Shown here in pieces: positions 25,109-33,738 of a DNA stretch of 64,000 nucleotides. Both the position numbers and the translations under genes were made by a program. The DNA comes from Streptomyces sp. NBC_01481 (GTDB lineage Bacteria > Actinomycetota > Actinomycetes > Streptomycetales > Streptomycetaceae). The stretch is taken from NCBI RefSeq assembly GCF_026339995.1, contig NZ_JAPEPT010000004.1, forward strand, positions 558,001 through 622,000. Direction: 5' to 3'. How positions within the stretch are numbered: position 1 is the stretch's first letter; every line of letters begins with the position of its first letter. Under the pieces are notes generated by a model. The model did no database searches. It was not told where the DNA came from and worked only from the letters and a program-made list of their open reading frames with translations.

Positions 25109-25297
25109 TCAGCAGCAGCGGCTGCTCGGGTGGGCCTCTCGGTGCGCGACGCGTAGCTTCTCGTACTCCGGGCGGGTGGGGACAGGGGCGTCGGGGTGGT
25201 TGCGGCGGTGTCGTTCGCAGTAGCGGTCGTACGCGGCCTCGCCGGTGAACTCCCGTACGTACCAGCGCAGTTCGTCCAGCACGTGACGGAGCGTCAT
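25109..25297 (-). CDS. ybdD: YbdD/YjiX-family small protein
   Basis: A 62-residue protein of the YbdD/YjiX (DUF466) family: ELRWYVREFTGEAAYDRYCERHRRNHP and PTRPEYEKLRV, ending in CC. In E. coli these small proteins are encoded right after the pyruvate transporters CstA and BtsT and are needed for transport. The gene's ATG overlaps the cstA stop (ATGA), so it is the coupled partner here too. A terminator follows directly. It falls in the tail of a long false leftward frame and is easily missed. Confidence 0.88.
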   Translation of the reverse strand: MTLRHVLDELRWYVREFTGEAAYDRYCERHRRNHPDAPVPTRPEYEKLRVAHREAHPSSRCC

Positions 25298-27414
25298 TCG
25301 CGGACTCCGGCGAGCTCCTTGCGGGGCCCCGGCACCGGTACCTCGAGCTGTGAGGCGACGTACGGCGCTTCCGTGGTGGGCAGCTGGGCGGGCGAGTGCA
25401 GGGCGCGGGCGCACACCACGGCCGCGTTGGCGATCACGGTCACGACCAGCAGGAGGAAGACGGCGATGAGGACGCCGTCGACGGTGGAGTTGGTGACCAC
25501 GGTGTGCATGTCGTCCATGGTCTTGGCGGGAGGAAGCACGGTGCCCGCGTCGATTCCGTCGGCGTACTTGTGCCGTTGGGAGAAGAAGCCGACGCGCGGG
25601 TCGTCGGAGAAGATCTTCTGCCAGCCGGCGGTGAAGGTGACGGCGACCACCCAGGCCAGCGGGACGGCGGTGACCCAGGCCCAGCGCAGCCGTCCGGACT
25701 TGACCAGGACGGTGGTGCAGACGGTGAGGGCTACTGCGGCGAGCAGCTGGTTGGCGATGCCGAAGAGCGGGAAGAGCTGGTTGATTCCGCCCAGCGGGTC
25801 GGTGGCGCCGGTGTAGAGGAAGTAGCCCCAGGCGGTCACGACCAGTGCGCTGGTGATCCAGATGCCAGGCTTCCAGTTGACGCGGCCGATCGGCTTGTAG
25901 ACGTTGCCGAGCATGTCCTGGAGCATGAAGCGGCCCACTCGGGTGCCCGCGTCGACCGTGGTGAGGATGAACAGCGCCTCGAACATGATCGCGAAGTGGT
26001 ACCAGAAGGCCTTCAGTGCGGCCCCGCCGAAGACCCCGGAGAAGATCTCCGACATGCCGACCGCCAGTGTGGGCGCCCCGCCTGAGCGGGCGATCAGCGT
26101 CTGTTCCTCCACCGCCTTCGCGGCGGCGGTCAGTTGATCGGGTGTGATCGTGAAGCCGAGGCCGGCGACCGCCTGGGAGGCGGATTCGACGGTGGTGCCG
26201 AGCATCCCCGCGGGGGCGTTCATCGCGTAGTACAGCCCCGGGTCGAGGACGGAAGCGGCGATCAGGGCCATGACGGCGACGAACGACTCCATCAGCATCG
26301 CGCCGTAGCCGATCATCCGTACCTGCGACTCCTTCTGGATCAGCTTCGGGGTGGTCCCGGAAGCGACCAGGGAGTGGAAGCCGGACAGTGCGCCGCAGGC
26401 GATGGTGATGAACAGGAACGGGAAGAGGGAGCCGGCGAAGACCGGTCCGGTGCCCGAGGTGGCGAAGTCGCTGACCGCCTCGGCCTGCAGCTTGGGTGCG
26501 GCCACCAGTACGCCGACCGCGAGCAGCGCGATGGTGCCGATCTTCATGAAGGTGGAGAGGTAGTCGCGCGGCGCGAGCAGCATCCACACCGGCAGAACGG
26601 AGGCGACGAATCCATAGCCGGCCAGGCAGAAGACGAGAGTCGTCGGGCTCCAGGTGAAGGCGTCGGCGAGTGAGGAGTTCTCCACCCAGCCGCCGCCGAC
26701 GATGGCGAGGAGCAGCAGTGCGACACCGATCAGGCTCGTCTCGGTCACCCGTCCCGGGCGCAGGTATTGCAGATAGAAGCCCATGAAGAGGGCAATGGGG
26801 ATGGTCATGGCGACCGAGAAGGTCCCCCACGGGGAGTGGGCGAGGGCATTGACGACGACCAGTGCCAGCACACCCAGCAGGATGATCATGATGACGAAGA
26901 CCGCGATCAGCGCCGCGGCCCCGCCCACCTTGCCGATCTCCTCACGGGCCATCTGGCCGAGCGACTTGCCGTCCCGGCGCATGGACAGGAACAGCACCAC
27001 CATGTCCTGCACCGCCCCGGCGAAGATCACCCCGACGACGATCCAGATGGTCCCCGGCAGATACCCCATCTGTGCCGCCAGCACCGGCCCGACAAGCGGC
27101 CCGGCCCCTGCGATCGCCGCGAAGTGATGTCCCAGCAGGACTCGGCGATCGGTCGGCTGGAAGTCGACCCCGTCCTCGAGCCGCTCGGCGGGCGTGGCTC
27201 GAGTGTCGTCGAGCTTCAGCACGCGCCGGGCGATGAAGCGTGAGTAGAAGCGGTACGCGATGGCATACGACCCGAGGGCCGCGACCACCAGCCATACGGC
27301 GGAGATCTCCTCGCCCCGGGCCAGGGCCACCATGCCCCAGGCGAAGGCGCCGAGCAGGGCAACGAAAGTCCACAAAACAATCGATTTCGGACGCACTTGG
27401 ACGTTTTTTGGCAT
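25294..27414 (-). CDS. cstA: Carbon starvation protein CstA (pyruvate/peptide transporter)
   Basis: A 706-residue polytopic membrane protein of the CstA/BtsT family. It begins with the family's membrane pair (IVLWTFVALLGAFAWGMVAL, AVWLVVAALGSYAIAYRFYSRF), then TDRRVLLGHHFAAIAGAGPLVGPVLAAQMGYLPG, a nearly diagnostic segment, and CGALSGFHSLVASGTTPKLI in the core. About 16-18 membrane segments are expected. CstA imports pyruvate (and was first linked to peptide uptake) during carbon limitation. The order DUF3311-cstA-ybdD on one strand and a sodium:monocarboxylate symporter on the other makes this a two-system short-acid uptake locus. GAGG precedes ATG 27414. Confidence 0.93.
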   Translation of the reverse strand: MPKNVQVRPKSIVLWTFVALLGAFAWGMVALARGEEISAVWLVVAALGSYAIAYRFYSRFIARRVLKLDDTRATPAERLEDGVDFQPTDRRVLLGHHFAAIAGAGPLVGPVLAAQMGYLPGTIWIVVGVIFAGAVQDMVVLFLSMRRDGKSLGQMAREEIGKVGGAAALIAVFVIMIILLGVLALVVVNALAHSPWGTFSVAMTIPIALFMGFYLQYLRPGRVTETSLIGVALLLLAIVGGGWVENSSLADAFTWSPTTLVFCLAGYGFVASVLPVWMLLAPRDYLSTFMKIGTIALLAVGVLVAAPKLQAEAVSDFATSGTGPVFAGSLFPFLFITIACGALSGFHSLVASGTTPKLIQKESQVRMIGYGAMLMESFVAVMALIAASVLDPGLYYAMNAPAGMLGTTVESASQAVAGLGFTITPDQLTAAAKAVEEQTLIARSGGAPTLAVGMSEIFSGVFGGAALKAFWYHFAIMFEALFILTTVDAGTRVGRFMLQDMLGNVYKPIGRVNWKPGIWITSALVVTAWGYFLYTGATDPLGGINQLFPLFGIANQLLAAVALTVCTTVLVKSGRLRWAWVTAVPLAWVVAVTFTAGWQKIFSDDPRVGFFSQRHKYADGIDAGTVLPPAKTMDDMHTVVTNSTVDGVLIAVFLLLVVTVIANAAVVCARALHSPAQLPTTEAPYVASQLEVPVPGPRKELAGVRE

Positions 27415-27477
27415 GGAGGATCCTCGGCTCGGCGGGTCAGGGGTGAAGGGCGAAGGTGAAGGAGAAGTGGGAACGGG

Positions 27478-27708
27478 TCAGGGCTTGGGCGGACGCCGGG
27501 TCAGCAGATACGCCGCGAGCAGGGCGAGGCTGCACACCGGCACCCAGGCGAGCTGGTACCAGTAGAAGAACGGCACCCCGGCCAGCTGCGGCCGGTCCTG
27601 CGCGTACCAGGGCACCCACAGCAGGGCAATGACGGGAGCGACGAGGCAGACGCCGGCCGCTGCCCGCCGCCAGGCGTGGTGGTGGCGGGGGAGCGGGATC
27701 CGTACCAC
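27478..27708 (-). CDS. DUF3311 small membrane protein
   Basis: A 76-residue protein with two membrane segments (AAAGVCLVAPVIALLWVPWY and FYWYQLAWVPVCSLALLAAYLL) and the DUF3311 pattern PFFYWYQLAWV. DUF3311 genes are typically beside MctP-like sodium:solute symporters and may be a small subunit. The start is GTG 27708, with AGGAGG six bases upstream; an ATG at 27723 overlaps that ribosome site and is unlikely. Unusually, it is on the strand opposite its symporter and upstream of cstA, 63 bp away. Confidence 0.75.
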   Translation of the reverse strand: MVRIPLPRHHHAWRRAAAGVCLVAPVIALLWVPWYAQDRPQLAGVPFFYWYQLAWVPVCSLALLAAYLLTRRPPKP

Positions 27709-27880
27709 GGGTGACCTCCTCATTCCTGTCGGTCTGTGCAAGAGTTGCCGGCGTCCGTGATTCGGTTGACAGAAGATTTCAGAGAGATTTCCCTGGTTTT
27801 CCTGTCATCGCAGCCGGCCCTACGCGCAACTCGTATGCGACAGGGCTCGCGCACTCCCAGGACACCAAGGACGGTGACCG

Positions 27881-29452
27881 ATGACCGAAGGTCCCATGGT
27901 CGCGGCGTTCCTCGCCGTCATCGGCGGTGCGTCGCTGCTTGCCGTCACCGCGCGCCGCCTGCACGCCAACGACAATCTGCCCTCCTTGGAAGGCTGGGCG
28001 CTGGCCGACCGTAGCCTCGGCACCGTCTGGACCTGGCTGCTGCTCGGCGGCACCATCTTCACCGCGTACACCTTCGCCGCCGTACCCGGCCTGGTGTACG
28101 GCAACGGGGCACCCGCCTTCTTCGCCCTCCCCTACACCGTGATCGTCTGCCCGCTCGCCTTCGTACTGCTGCCCCGGATGTGGAGCGTGGCACGGGACCA
28201 CGGCTACGTCACGGCCGCCGACTTCGTCCGCGGGCGCTACGGTTCGGGCCCGCTGGCCCTGGTGGTCGCACTCACCGGCATCCTCGCCACCATGCCCTAC
28301 CTCGCCCTGCAGCTCCTGGGCATCCGCGCCGTACTCACCGCGGGCGGGCTCTACCCGAGTGCGGCCACCGGCGACCTGGCAATGGCCGCGATCTTCGCCG
28401 GTCTCGCGGTCGCCACCTACCGGCACGGTCTGCGCGCGCCCACCGTCATAGCGGCGCTCAAGGGCGTGGCGGTCTTCTGCTCGGTACTCGCCGTCAGCTG
28501 GCTCGTCCTGGCCCGTCTCGGCGGCCCCGGTGCCATCTTCGACCAGGCCGCCCGCCGGCTCTCCGGCCCGGACGCCGGCCACGCCTCCCTCGTCCTCTCA
28601 CCGGACCAGCAGCCCGCCTTCGCCACCCTGGCCCTGGGCTCGGCGCTCGCCCTGCTGATGTACCCGCATGTCCTCACCGCAGCCTTCGCCGCCTCCAGCC
28701 CCCGCGTGCTGCGCCGGGTCGCCGTTGCCCTGCCCGCCTGGACCGCGGTCCTCGCACTGTTCGGGCTGCTCGGCATCGCGGCGCTCGCCTCGGGCGTCGA
28801 GACCCCCGAGGGTGGCGCCGAGGCCGCGGTCCCCATCCTGGTGGACCGCCTGATGCCGGGGCCGCTGGCGGGTCTGGTCTTCGGCGCGATCACCGTGGGT
28901 GCGCTTGTCCCGGCCGCAGTCATGTCGATCGCGGCCGCGACCTCGTTCGTGCGCAATGTGTACACCGAGTATTTCCACCCCACCGCCACGCCCAAGCGTC
29001 AAGTACGGATCGCCAAGGCGGTCTCCCTCACGGCCAAGGCGGGAGCTGTCGCGTTCGTCTTCGGGCTGCGGGACCAGGACGCCATCAACCTCCAGCTCCT
29101 CGGCGGTGTCTGGATCCTCCAGATCTTCCCCGCGGTGGCCATCGGGCTGTTCACCCGCCGGCTGCACCACCGGGCGCTGCTCGCGGGGTGGGCCGCCGGG
29201 ATGCTGTTCGGCACGGTCATGGTCGTACGGGAGGGCTTCTCGCCTGTCGTACCGCTCGGCCTGCCCGGCATCTCCGGTCATCCGGTGGAGATCTACGCGG
29301 GGCTGGCCGCTCTGATCCTCAACCTGGCCGTCTCGCTGGCCGGCACGGCGGTACTGGACCGGATCGGCACACCCCGGGGCGCGGACTCCACCGCGCTGCC
29401 ACGTCGGCTGACAGTCAGGCACCGTCCCGAGACTGGAGCGAGCAAGGCATGA
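27881..29452 (+). CDS. Sodium:solute symporter (MctP-like monocarboxylate permease)
   Basis: A 523-residue sodium:solute symporter with about 13 membrane segments: AFLAVIGGASLLAVTARRLHA, WALADRSLGTVWTWLLLGGTIFTAYTFAAVPGLVYG (family N-terminal signature), ARDHGYVTAADFVRGRYGSGPLALVVAL and VMSIAAATSFVRNVYTEYF. The pairing with DUF3311 suggests a monocarboxylate (pyruvate, lactate, acetate) importer. A His/Ala-rich middle (ASGVETPEGGAEAAVPILV) lies outside the membrane. The stop overlaps the start of an ECF sigma-factor gene (ATGA), an unusual coupling of transporter and sigma factor. Confidence 0.87.
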   Translation: MTEGPMVAAFLAVIGGASLLAVTARRLHANDNLPSLEGWALADRSLGTVWTWLLLGGTIFTAYTFAAVPGLVYGNGAPAFFALPYTVIVCPLAFVLLPRMWSVARDHGYVTAADFVRGRYGSGPLALVVALTGILATMPYLALQLLGIRAVLTAGGLYPSAATGDLAMAAIFAGLAVATYRHGLRAPTVIAALKGVAVFCSVLAVSWLVLARLGGPGAIFDQAARRLSGPDAGHASLVLSPDQQPAFATLALGSALALLMYPHVLTAAFAASSPRVLRRVAVALPAWTAVLALFGLLGIAALASGVETPEGGAEAAVPILVDRLMPGPLAGLVFGAITVGALVPAAVMSIAAATSFVRNVYTEYFHPTATPKRQVRIAKAVSLTAKAGAVAFVFGLRDQDAINLQLLGGVWILQIFPAVAIGLFTRRLHHRALLAGWAAGMLFGTVMVVREGFSPVVPLGLPGISGHPVEIYAGLAALILNLAVSLAGTAVLDRIGTPRGADSTALPRRLTVRHRPETGASKA

Positions 29453-30057
29453 GCATAAGACGGACAGTCCGGCCCGTGACCGCCAGCATCCCGTCACCAC
29501 CGCCGCAGGTGGCCGGGCCGGCAGGCGTGGCAGCGGCAAGTACGGCCGAGCCCGCCGGAACCGCGGAAGCGGAGCGGGAGGCGGCCGTAGCCCGGCTCTT
29601 CGACCTTCACTACACCTCGATGCTCCGACTCGCCGCGCTGCTGGGCGCCGACGATCCCGAGAACATCGTGGCCGAGGCGTTCTACCAGATCTACCGGAGG
29701 TGGCGGAAACTGCGCGACGCCGAATCAGCGGAGGCGTATTTGCGCTCCACCGTCTGCAATCTCACCCGGATGCGGATACGTCATCTCCAGGTGGCGCGCC
29801 GGCACGCCGAGGCACCGCCGGCCGACCCGGTCGCCTCGGCCGAGAATTCGGCCCTGCTCCGTGACGACCAGCGGGTGTTGGTCGACGCCCTCCAGCAACT
29901 GCCCGCCCGGCAGCGCGAAGCCCTCGTGCTGCGGCACTGGCTGGGCCTGAAAGAAAGTGAGATCGCTGACGCGATGGGTATTTCGGCAGGATCGGTCAAG
30001 ACCCATACCGCGCGCGGCCTCGCCGCTCTCACCCAGGCGATGGAGACACGGCGATGA
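29449..30057 (+). CDS. ECF sigma factor (SigE-like family)
   Basis: A 202-residue sigma-70 family factor. A Pro/Ala-rich N-terminal extension of about 40 residues precedes region 2 (ARLFDLHYTSMLRLAALLGADDPENIVAEAFYQIYRRW, then YLRSTVCNLTRMRIRHL) and region 4 (LQQLPARQREALVLRHWLGLKESEIADAMGISAGSVKTHTARGLAAL). The start overlaps the symporter stop and the stop overlaps the next ATG, so all three genes are translationally coupled. The next small membrane protein may act as its partner. Coupling suggests the sigma factor reports on symporter expression or function, which is inference. Confidence 0.9.
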   Translation: MSIRRTVRPVTASIPSPPPQVAGPAGVAAASTAEPAGTAEAEREAAVARLFDLHYTSMLRLAALLGADDPENIVAEAFYQIYRRWRKLRDAESAEAYLRSTVCNLTRMRIRHLQVARRHAEAPPADPVASAENSALLRDDQRVLVDALQQLPARQREALVLRHWLGLKESEIADAMGISAGSVKTHTARGLAALTQAMETRR

Positions 30058-30341
30058 GCACCACCCCGGGTGCCCCCGGCACTGAGAAGCAGCTCCGCGA
30101 GACTCTCGAGGCCCTCGCCCACCAGGTGCGGCCCGCCCCCGACGCCTATCGGACCGCCCGTGGCGACTGGCTCCGCCGCGAACGCAGGCGCCGCCTGGTC
30201 CTGGCGGTCCTCATCACGGTCGTCTTCGCCCTCGCCGTACTGATCGGTCTCTGGGTACTCAACCAGACGCCTTCCGGCTCGGGCGCGATCTTCAACGGTG
30301 CCCGTAGCCCGGTTGCCTCCGCACCCCCACACGGTCGCTGA
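30054..30341 (+). CDS. Small single-pass membrane protein, putative anti-sigma partner
   Basis: A 95-residue protein with a cytoplasmic N-terminal helix region (EKQLRETLEALAHQVRPAPDAYRTARGDWLRRERRRR), one membrane segment (LVLAVLITVVFALAVLIGLWVL) and a short outer tail ending SPVASAPPHGR. The start overlaps the ECF sigma-factor stop. It has no recognisable zinc-binding anti-sigma (HxxxCxxC) motif. The genetic position of anti-sigma factors plus a basic membrane-proximal helix suggests a role in holding the sigma factor at the membrane. I am unsure of this role. Confidence 0.6.
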   Translation: MSTTPGAPGTEKQLRETLEALAHQVRPAPDAYRTARGDWLRRERRRRLVLAVLITVVFALAVLIGLWVLNQTPSGSGAIFNGARSPVASAPPHGR

Positions 30342-30542
30342 ACTCCGGGTCGTGCTTACCAGCTCCACGACGCCGACGTCATCGGCGCACAGAAGCTGTC
30401 GTTATTTCAGGTGAAACCCCCTCGCGGTCATACGACTCGGGCATAGATCCCTCTACCCTCTTATCGCACTTGATGTAGACCACGGAGCTGTCCAGGGAGC
30501 TTGTGTCTGCCCTTCTGAGCTCGATCACCCGCGGGGGTTCGC

Positions 30543-32495
30543 ATGATGCAGGGAGGGGCCGGCCGGGGTGGTTCGATTCACGCCACCTCTGGCGGCCGAC
30601 TGCAGGTGGCAGGGGTGGGCAAGGCGCTGTGCATCGGGTCTGCGGTCACCGCCGCAGGAGGAGTGGGTGTGACGGCGGCCGCGTCACTGGGGGCAGGCAT
30701 CGGCGTGCCGGCAGCGCACGCGGTGGCTGTCTGCTCTCTGCTCGCCCGTACCCGAACGGCGCCGGACAGGGTGCGTCCTCGCATGATGCTGCTCGCTGCT
30801 TCGGTGGCCGGGGGTGGTCTTCACCACCTGCTGCTGGGGCAGCTCGCTTCGTCTCCAAGACGCTCTTCTGTTCTCTCTTCTGTCGTTGAGCTGCTAGCAG
30901 TTGCGGGGCTCACCGTTTGTCTTGGGCTGGGTGTCGCCGGACTGGTGGTGGCAGCCGCGGACGGCGGCACGACCCTGGTCTGGTTACGGCGGCTCCTGGA
31001 CGGATGGATGATCGCAGGATCGCTGCTCACGCTGAGCTGGGTGCTGCTCATGCATCGCGCCGACCAAGGCGGTGATGTGTCGGGGTCGCTGTTGGATCTC
31101 GCCCGCGTCGTGACGGACATCCTCGTCCTGGGACTCCTGGTCGCCCTGCGCTTCGGCCTGAGAAGGGGGGAGCGCACATCGGTCACCGTGTCGACCGTGG
31201 CCCTCGTCCTCCTGGCGACGAGCGACATGCTGCGCATCCTCTTGACCGCGCCTGGCATCTGGTGGGGGATGCCTCTCGCGGCGACATGCTCGATGACCGG
31301 ACTGTTCCTCGTCGCCGCCGCGCCGTGGCTGCCGGGCGGTGCCAGCGTCGTGGGGGTCGACCAGCGGGAGATGCCAGTCGTCGGGGTAGTGGCGGCCTTT
31401 GTGCCCGTGGTCGTCTGCGTGCTGGCCATGGCGGCGCACACCCTTGCCGGCGGCCACACCGATGTCGTGATGGTCGTCCTGGCAGGTTCTGTGCTTCTCG
31501 GGCTCGGCATCCGACAAGGCGTCACCCACGCCGACCATCTGCGTATCACGCGAGAGGCCGCGGCACGTGAAGCCCATTACCGCACGCTGGTCGACGGGTC
31601 GAGCGACGTGATCACCATCGTCAGTCTGGAGGGTCGCGTGCTCTACATCAGTCCGGCCGTCCGCCAGGTTTTCGGATACCGGCCCGAGGATCTCGTAGGC
31701 GCCCGCCTGCCGCTGTACACCCACCCCGACGACCTGGACCAGCTGATGCAAGCCGTCGAGACACTGCGCCAGGAAGCCGAGTCGGGTGCCCGCGGCCCGG
31801 GCAGCTACGTGTCCTGTCGGGTTCGGGCCGCTGACGGGCGATGGCGCCACGTCGAGTCGACGATCAGCCACCACTCCGACGGGCTGATCTTCAACAGCCG
31901 TGATGTGACCGAGCGGGCAGCGGTGCAGGCACAGCTCGAGCACCTGGCATTCCATGACGCGCTGACCGGCCTGCCCAACCGAGCGTTGTTCGCCGACAGA
32001 GTCACGCACGCACTACGGAAGAGGACCACGGCCACGACCCCACCCGCGCTGCTCCTCTTGGACCTGGACGGTTTCAAGGCAGTCAACGACTCGGCCGGAC
32101 ACGCCGCAGGAGACGCCGTGCTCGTTCAGGCTGCCCGTCGGCTCCAGGCATCGGTACGTGCTGAAGACACGGCCGCCCGTCTGGGTGGCGACGAGTTCGC
32201 CGCACTGCTGGAAGGGGAGGCGGGAGCATGCCATTTCCGGACCAGGGAAGTTGCGGAGCGGATCCTCTCCGCCCTGGCGAAGCCGTACGGCATCGGCGGC
32301 ACTGATGCTGCGGTCTCGGCTTCCATCGGAATCGCCGTAGCCACTCCGGGGATCACGCCCGACGAACTCCTGCACAACGCCGACCTGGCCATGTACGAGG
32401 CCAAGGCCGCCGGAAAGGGCCGCATCCGCATCCACCGCCCGGAGCCGCGCTACATCCACTGCGAGACCTCGCTTCCCGCCATCACGAGAATGTAG
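30543..32495 (+). CDS. Membrane PAS-GGDEF diguanylate cyclase
   Basis: A 650-residue protein. The first 330 residues hold about eight to nine hydrophobic segments (LTVCLGLGVAGLVVAA, VVTDILVLGLLVALRFGL and similar). A PAS domain follows at about 345-455 (YRTLVDGSSDVITIVSLEGRVLYISPAVRQVFGYRPEDL). The GGDEF domain spans about 470-625: LTGLPNRALF, LLLDLDGFKAVNDSAGHAAGD and RLGGDEFAALL near 547. The upstream RAED, five residues before GGDEF, is a canonical RxxD inhibitory site, so the product c-di-GMP should feed back. No EAL domain is present. The start at ATG 30543 follows GGGGG five bases upstream; other starts are possible. It stands alone, downstream of the sigma/anti-sigma pair. Confidence 0.9.
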   Translation: MMQGGAGRGGSIHATSGGRLQVAGVGKALCIGSAVTAAGGVGVTAAASLGAGIGVPAAHAVAVCSLLARTRTAPDRVRPRMMLLAASVAGGGLHHLLLGQLASSPRRSSVLSSVVELLAVAGLTVCLGLGVAGLVVAAADGGTTLVWLRRLLDGWMIAGSLLTLSWVLLMHRADQGGDVSGSLLDLARVVTDILVLGLLVALRFGLRRGERTSVTVSTVALVLLATSDMLRILLTAPGIWWGMPLAATCSMTGLFLVAAAPWLPGGASVVGVDQREMPVVGVVAAFVPVVVCVLAMAAHTLAGGHTDVVMVVLAGSVLLGLGIRQGVTHADHLRITREAAAREAHYRTLVDGSSDVITIVSLEGRVLYISPAVRQVFGYRPEDLVGARLPLYTHPDDLDQLMQAVETLRQEAESGARGPGSYVSCRVRAADGRWRHVESTISHHSDGLIFNSRDVTERAAVQAQLEHLAFHDALTGLPNRALFADRVTHALRKRTTATTPPALLLLDLDGFKAVNDSAGHAAGDAVLVQAARRLQASVRAEDTAARLGGDEFAALLEGEAGACHFRTREVAERILSALAKPYGIGGTDAAVSASIGIAVATPGITPDELLHNADLAMYEAKAAGKGRIRIHRPEPRYIHCETSLPAITRM

Positions 32496-32609
32496 GCGCC
32501 CACCTCGTCCCGCTCGTCCGCGCCGGAGCCCGCGTCGGACGCGGCCGGCTCGTCGAGCGCCCCGAGAATATCGAGGCCGCCTGACCGAGCAGGCACCTAT
32601 GCTGCGGGG

Positions 32610-33260
32610 ATGATCAAGCCGATTGAACTCGTGATATTCGACTGCGACGGGGTGCTGGTCGACAGCGAACGCATCGCTGCACGTGTCCAGGTCGCCTTGG
32701 GAGCGGAGCTGGGCTGGCCGCTCACCGAGGACGAAGTCATCAACCGGTTCATCGGGCGCTCCAGCGCCTCCATCCACGAGCAAGTCTCAGCCAGGCTCGG
32801 CCATGAGACGGCGGCAATCTGGTGGGAGAGGTTCGAACAACTCCACCGTGAGGCAGTGGATGCCGGGTTGTCCCCCGTCGAGGGATTGCCCGAGGCACTC
32901 GACGCGATCACCCTGCCGACCTGCGTCGCCTCCAGCGGCTCCCACGAGAAGATGCGCCACACCCTGGGCCGCACCGGCCTCTACGAACGCTTCGCGGGCC
33001 GCATCTACAGTGCCACCGAAGTCGCCCGCGGCAAGCCGGCCCCTGACTTGTTCCTGTATGCCGCACAGCACATGGGCGTGGACCCAGCAGCGTGTGTGGT
33101 GGTCGAGGACAGCCGGCCCGGCGTTGAGGCGGCCCGCGCCGCCGGCATGCGGGCCTTCGGCTATGCCGGCGGACTGACCCCGGCCGAGCGGCTCGAAGGC
33201 GCCGACACTGTCGTGTTCCACGACATGCGCAAACTGCCCAGTCTCGTCGCCGAACAGTGA
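32610..33260 (+). CDS. HAD phosphatase (beta-phosphoglucomutase/GS1-like)
   Basis: A 216-residue HAD protein of subfamily IA, beta-phosphoglucomutase or phosphatase-like: motif I VIFDCDGVLVDSE, cap motif SIHEQVSARLGHE, motif II TCVASSGSHEKM, Lys in ARGKPAPDLFLYAA and motif IV VVVEDSRPGVEAARAAGM. It likely hydrolyses a sugar phosphate or similar small phosphate. It is monocistronic: a perfect terminator hairpin begins right after the stop codon. The 114 bp upstream contain a short decayed-looking coding fragment. Confidence 0.9.
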   Translation: MIKPIELVIFDCDGVLVDSERIAARVQVALGAELGWPLTEDEVINRFIGRSSASIHEQVSARLGHETAAIWWERFEQLHREAVDAGLSPVEGLPEALDAITLPTCVASSGSHEKMRHTLGRTGLYERFAGRIYSATEVARGKPAPDLFLYAAQHMGVDPAACVVVEDSRPGVEAARAAGMRAFGYAGGLTPAERLEGADTVVFHDMRKLPSLVAEQ

Positions 33261-33290
33261 CTGTCCCTTGTCTGCACAGACAAGGGACAG
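33261..33290. terminator. Perfect bidirectional terminator hairpin
   Basis: CTGTCCCTTGTCTG-CA-CAGACAAGGGACAG is a perfect 14-bp stem directly after the HAD stop and 20 bp from the end of the convergent gene. Confidence 0.85.
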
Positions 33291-33309
33291 GTCGGTGTCA
33301 TGTTCTGGG

Positions 33310-33624
33310 TCACTGGGATGCGGCCTCGCGACGATGCCTCATCGGCACCGTAGCCAGGCCGAGCGGCCGCTCGCTGAACGCCGGCTCGGCCGCGACCTCG
33401 AAGAACGTGTTGGTGCTCGAGTCGCCCAGGGCCGCGTCGACGTACTCCTGGACCGTCGCCAAGGAAGGCGACTCCCACAGGCACACCACCTGCGAGGCGT
33501 CCGTGCTGGGGTAGAACTGCAGGACCCGGACCCCCTCGGGAGCGCCGTCCCCGGTCTGCAGCCGCTCTCCACGCGGGAAGGCGGTGCGGGGGTCCTGGAT
33601 CGCATGCTTGGCCACGACGTACAT
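33310..33624 (-). CDS. Hypothetical protein (small alpha/beta barrel-like)
   Basis: A 104-residue soluble protein (YVVAKHAIQDPRTAFPRGE, VLQFYPSTDASQVVCLWESPSLATVQEYVDAALG, NTFFEVAAEPAFSERP) with alternating strands and helices resembling ferredoxin-like stand-alone domains of unknown function found in actinomycetes. GAAGGAGG before ATG 33624 sets the start, removing 14 residues of the longer frame. It lies 114 bp downstream of the LuxR regulator gene on the same strand and may be co-transcribed with it. I cannot assign a function. Confidence 0.6.
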   Translation of the reverse strand: MYVVAKHAIQDPRTAFPRGERLQTGDGAPEGVRVLQFYPSTDASQVVCLWESPSLATVQEYVDAALGDSSTNTFFEVAAEPAFSERPLGLATVPMRHRREAASQ

Positions 33625-33738
33625 CTCGGCCTCCTTCGTCCTGCGGCCCCGGGCGGAGCCGGTCATGGCCTTGACGCTACGGAGACGGCGCGGGGTCCGG
33701 CATCGCTCGAACCCACCATTCGGTGACGCGACCCGTGG

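Noticed and set aside
24992..26830. Long leftward frames across cstA and the GH16 gene
   Set aside because: Their only credible segments are the real genes' own frames; the rest is Arg-rich shadow sequence. The ybdD gene is the true end of one of them.
32497..32585. Short coding-like tail after the GGDEF gene (HLVPLVRAGARVG and on)
   Set aside because: About 28 residues of plausible protein end in TGA, but with no start or continuation. It may be a relic, but I could not name a family, so it is not listed as a feature.
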